DNA of 64,000 bases. It comes from Aequorivita marisscotiae (GTDB lineage Bacteria; Bacteroidota; Bacteroidia; Flavobacteriales; Flavobacteriaceae). The notes beneath the pieces were generated by a model, which made no database searches, was not told the origin of the DNA, and worked only from the letters and a program-made list of their open reading frames with translations. The position numbers and the translations under genes are program-made. How positions within the stretch are numbered: the first letter of the stretch is position 1; every line of letters begins with the position of its first letter. The stretch lies in assembly GCF_029814825.1 (NCBI RefSeq), contig NZ_CP122379.1:3140501-3204500 (forward strand), written 5' to 3'. This document shows, piece after piece, positions 61,352-64,000 of this stretch.

Positions 61352-61429
61352 ACATTTTCTCTGATTTGGTTGTAAGTTTATTTTTTGAATTAATTTTCAC
61401 TAAATTTAACACAACCAAACTTATTGATT

Positions 61430-62833
61430 ATGAAACAATTAGTTACTATTTTCTGCATTTTGCTTTTCACTTTCCAAAGTGAGGCGCAGACCAAGCAAGC
61501 TCCAGAAGTTCCTTCCCCCATTATTTTTATTTATGATGCCAGTGGCTCTATGTGGGGCCAAATGCAAGGCAAAACGAAGATGGAAATTGCATCAACGGTG
61601 CTTTCCAATTCCATTAACGATTTTGCCGAAAACCAAAAAATTGGGCTCGTTGCTTACGGACATCGTAAAAAGGGAGATTGCCGAGATGTAGAAACATTGC
61701 TTCCTATTAGCAATACTTCAAAAAGCGAAGTAGCACTGGCCGTTAAAAACATCAAACCCTTGGGGATGACCCCCCTCGCCTATTCCGCAGAAATGGTTAT
61801 GGAACAGCTTCGGAAAAGTAAGGAAAAAGCGACCATCGTTTTAATAACCGACGGTATAGAATCCTGCGACGGCGATATCTGCGATGTGGTAAAAGCCGCC
61901 AAAAAAGAAGGAATTGATTTTAAATTGCACATAGTAGGTTTCGGCTTAAAAGCTGGAGAAACCAAGCAGTTGGAATGTGCTGCAAAAGCCGGTGATGGCA
62001 ACTATTACGACGCCGCCGATGCCAGTGGCTTAAGTGAGGCAATGACCGAAGTAGCATCAGAAACTGTAGATAAGCCAAAGGGAAATCACGGAGTTTATGC
62101 TACAATGAACGGTAAAGCCATAGATGCCTTGGTTACTGCATATAAAGCAGGCACCAAAAATAAAGCCGGAGGCACGCGCACCTATCGCGACACTTCCTTT
62201 GTGTATTTACCGCAAGAAACCTACGACCTTGAAATACGTCCCTTAGAAAATTCAAGAGTAGAACCCATTATTTTAAAAGGAATTAGAACCTCCAACGATA
62301 ACAAAACCTATAGTATTATAAGTTTTGATGGTGGCAAGTTTGCCGTAACCTCTACCAATAATGGGGAAGGCTGGGATAGTACCGTAAAGATTCTGGATGC
62401 CGATGGAAAAACAGTTGGCGGTGGTCGTACTTACGGCAGAACTAAGGAATTTGAATTAAACGCAGGCACATACAGCGTTGTATTGCAAGCTATTAAACTA
62501 AATGGAATACATACCAAAGCCAAGGTAGAAAATCAAGTTGTAACCGCCGGGCAAACCACTGCTGTAGATTATAATTTTGAGTCGGGCACCCTAGAAGTTG
62601 TGCCAATGGGCGGAGGTAAAAATATAGATGCCACAGTTAATATTATTGAGGTAAACTCCCGTACTAGCGTAGGCGGCGGAAGATCATACGATCGAGGTGT
62701 AAAAATGAATATAAACCCAGGAACTTATGAAATAAAAGTCCGAGCACTGAAAAAAACAGGTTTTAGCGGCGATAAATCGGCGACGGTAACTGTTAAAAAA
62801 GGGGAAGCTATAAAGCAAACGTTCAACTATTAA
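61430..62833 (+). CDS. Exported VWA-domain protein
   Basis: 467 residues from the ATG at 61430 (signal MKQLVTIFCILLFTFQSEAQ). The VWA domain (about 28-210) has MIDAS motif DASGS (IFIYDASGSMWGQMQGKTK), a Thr in LGMTPLAYS and Asp in VLITDGIESCDGD. Two similar beta modules follow (KTVGGGRTYGRTKEFELNAG and TSVGGGRSYDRGVKMNINPG), an internal duplication. It probably acts in the periplasm or at the surface. It is preceded by site 3 of the inverted repeat. The next gene is 9 nt downstream. Confidence 0.9.
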   Translation: MKQLVTIFCILLFTFQSEAQTKQAPEVPSPIIFIYDASGSMWGQMQGKTKMEIASTVLSNSINDFAENQKIGLVAYGHRKKGDCRDVETLLPISNTSKSEVALAVKNIKPLGMTPLAYSAEMVMEQLRKSKEKATIVLITDGIESCDGDICDVVKAAKKEGIDFKLHIVGFGLKAGETKQLECAAKAGDGNYYDAADASGLSEAMTEVASETVDKPKGNHGVYATMNGKAIDALVTAYKAGTKNKAGGTRTYRDTSFVYLPQETYDLEIRPLENSRVEPIILKGIRTSNDNKTYSIISFDGGKFAVTSTNNGEGWDSTVKILDADGKTVGGGRTYGRTKEFELNAGTYSVVLQAIKLNGIHTKAKVENQVVTAGQTTAVDYNFESGTLEVVPMGGGKNIDATVNIIEVNSRTSVGGGRSYDRGVKMNINPGTYEIKVRALKKTGFSGDKSATVTVKKGEAIKQTFNY

Positions 62834-62842
62834 TTGTGAAAC

Positions 62843-63472
62843 ATGAATTATAATATATGTACTTTTTTTATAGTATTCTTTGGTTCACTACTTACTGTGG
62901 GAGCCCAAAGTGAATTGGGTGAAGGTTTTTTTTCACCAAATACAACAGAAGCCGAAACACTCTATTTATACGACATTCCAAACAGCAGAGCGGGCAGTCA
63001 GGAACGCCCTATAGACAGCATTACATTTATAAAGCGATATGCCAATCATGTGGATGGCATTGGTTACGCTCCTGAAGGTTTTGCTCCATTTAACGAAAAG
63101 TTGGATTATGGTGTTTTTTTAATTAGAGTAAAGCGATTGGGCCGGGATTATCACGAAATTATCATCAATGAAGAAACTGGCAAAACGGCTTATGTATCTG
63201 CTTGGCAAGGGAATTTCATAACCTGGGGCGAGTTTTTATTAAATTGCCATTCGGTGGAATTTATAGACAAAAATCAAAAAGTATTCGATAATCCAATGAT
63301 AAAATCTGCCGGAAGAGTGGTGAGTCCCACAAATTTTAGGGCTCGCTACATTATGGGCGATTGGATGGAAGTAGAAATATTGGCAGACGATTACAACACT
63401 GTAAAGGGAAAAGGCTGGATACGTTGGAAAAAGGACGACAAACTGCTGATTAATTCAAATTTATTTTCCTGA
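62843..63472 (+). CDS. Hypothetical exported protein
   Basis: 209 residues, signal MNYNICTFFIVFFGSLLTVGAQ. The mature part (LGEGFFSPNTTEAETLYLYD, YISAWQGNFITWGEFLLN-like stretch) is beta-rich and matches no family I recognise. It begins 9 nt after the VWA gene and is very probably in the same transcript, hence under the same inverted-repeat site. Confidence 0.7.
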   Translation: MNYNICTFFIVFFGSLLTVGAQSELGEGFFSPNTTEAETLYLYDIPNSRAGSQERPIDSITFIKRYANHVDGIGYAPEGFAPFNEKLDYGVFLIRVKRLGRDYHEIIINEETGKTAYVSAWQGNFITWGEFLLNCHSVEFIDKNQKVFDNPMIKSAGRVVSPTNFRARYIMGDWMEVEILADDYNTVKGKGWIRWKKDDKLLINSNLFS

Positions 63473-63562
63473 TTTCAACTCAGACCTACGAGGAAGTTTT
63501 GCAGAAAAGCAACACAATGCCTTGCAGGTAAATACATTCAAAAAAAATATCACGTCTCACAT

Positions 63563-63600
63563 CTAATGTCTAATGTCTAATGTCTAATGTCTAATGTCTA
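63563..63600 (-). repeat. 7-bp tandem array CTAATGT x5
   Basis: Five exact copies of CTAATGT (63563-63597) with diverged units before them (CACGTCTCACAT). The reverse complement GACATTA has the same 7-bp GAC-start form as the S23 arms. The array ends 4 nt before the ATG at 63605. No S23 gene is attached. Confidence 0.85.
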
Positions 63601-63604
63601 AAAA

Positions 63605-64000
63605 ATGAAAAACTTCTTTAAACCCGCCAAAATCGCCTTTTATATTTTAATGCTTATTACCTTTTTTATTGCTGGGCTGTATTTTGCCGGACTTATAGGA
63701 GCAGGGAAAGGACAAGGTTTGGCAGGCGGTGCCATTGTTTTGGGTTATGGGGTTCTCTTTGGGGGTATCGCTTTTATTGCTTCATTTTTTATTGCCTACT
63801 TTGTTTCCCATAAATTTATTGTAAACGCCAATATTGTATTGCTGGTAATAATTATAATTTCCTACGGTATAACCCATTACCGGTACAAACAGCGCCAAAA
63901 AGAAAAGGATAAAACCGAACAATTTCAATCTATTCCCACTACGCCAACCAAGCAGACGGAGCCCATTGGTATGGTAACATATTATAAAAATGATGCATCT
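63605..64000 (+). CDS. Membrane protein, 3' truncated by window end
   Basis: 132 residues seen. Starts MKNFFKPAKIAFYILML with three transmembrane helices (YILMLITFFIAGLYFAGLI; AIVLGYGVLFGGIAFIASFF; VNANIVLLVIIIISYGIT), then a charged KQRQKEKDK stretch. It is not recognised as a named family. It follows the CTAATGT array directly. Confidence 0.75.
   Translation, partial: MKNFFKPAKIAFYILMLITFFIAGLYFAGLIGAGKGQGLAGGAIVLGYGVLFGGIAFIASFFIAYFVSHKFIVNANIVLLVIIIISYGITHYRYKQRQKEKDKTEQFQSIPTTPTKQTEPIGMVTYYKNDAS

Overview
The window reads as a chromosomal segment of a member of the Bacteroidota, most likely family Flavobacteriaceae. The evidence is an AT-rich coding style, TAnnTTTG-type promoter boxes instead of strong Shine-Dalgarno/TTGACA signals, many SPII lipoproteins and Sec-exported proteins, secreted proteins starting 'QVGIGTTNP', TolB/PD40 propeller proteases, a hybrid-length sensor with a reg_prop/Y_Y_Y sensor region, and a DUF6952-like gene behind peroxiredoxin and thioredoxin. 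The genus cannot be fixed from the sequence alone.

Layout. 1-7.6 kb: an rRNA m5C methyltransferase (cut by the window edge), purL, a long-chain acyl-CoA ligase, a Gdx-type SMR exporter and a DUF488 protein. 7.6-14.9 kb: a fatty-acid beta-oxidation operon (MarR regulator, two-domain 3-hydroxyacyl-CoA dehydrogenase/enoyl-CoA hydratase, thiolase, acyl-CoA dehydrogenase). Both gaps between its enzyme genes are filled by a small S23-type four-helix-bundle gene flanked by 7-bp-periodic repeat arms. 14.9-28.9 kb: secreted propeller proteins and peptidases (M28, M1, S9), an amidohydrolase fused to a propeller, a fasciclin lipoprotein, a LysM protein, and a MoxR/VWA pair with a third S23 unit between the two genes. 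28.9-43.6 kb: phosphatidate phosphatase and diacylglycerol kinase-like genes transcribed divergently, a hydrolase-OsmC fusion, LVIVD-like lipoproteins, Cu/Zn SOD, a large TraB/GumN-type protein, two paralogous surface proteins, dihydrolipoyl dehydrogenase and a gamma-family PLP enzyme.

43.6-49.5 kb is an accessory island: an 11-bp tandem array, several small unrelated genes including two complete HigBA/RelE-type toxin-antitoxin modules, and between them 130-160 bp imperfect palindromes reminiscent of integron attC sites. A group II intron remnant without its reverse transcriptase sits at one of these junctions. 49.5-64 kb returns to core-like content: an NhaC antiporter, peroxiredoxin-thioredoxin, a large sensor kinase with a NarL-type regulator, an OmpA/beta-helix surface operon, Tpx, DgkA and a VWA protein. 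A 20-bp inverted repeat (ACCC-N4-GGGT core) occurs before the response-regulator gene, before the OmpA gene and before the VWA gene. This suggests one regulon.

The best candidate for an undescribed system is the S23 unit: three different S23 genes, each between its own family of 7-bp repeat arms in inverted orientation. In every case the arms fill the gap between two co-directional genes almost from stop codon to start codon, and there is also an ORF-less copy upstream of the MarR gene. Second are the attC-like cassette array and the three-site regulon.
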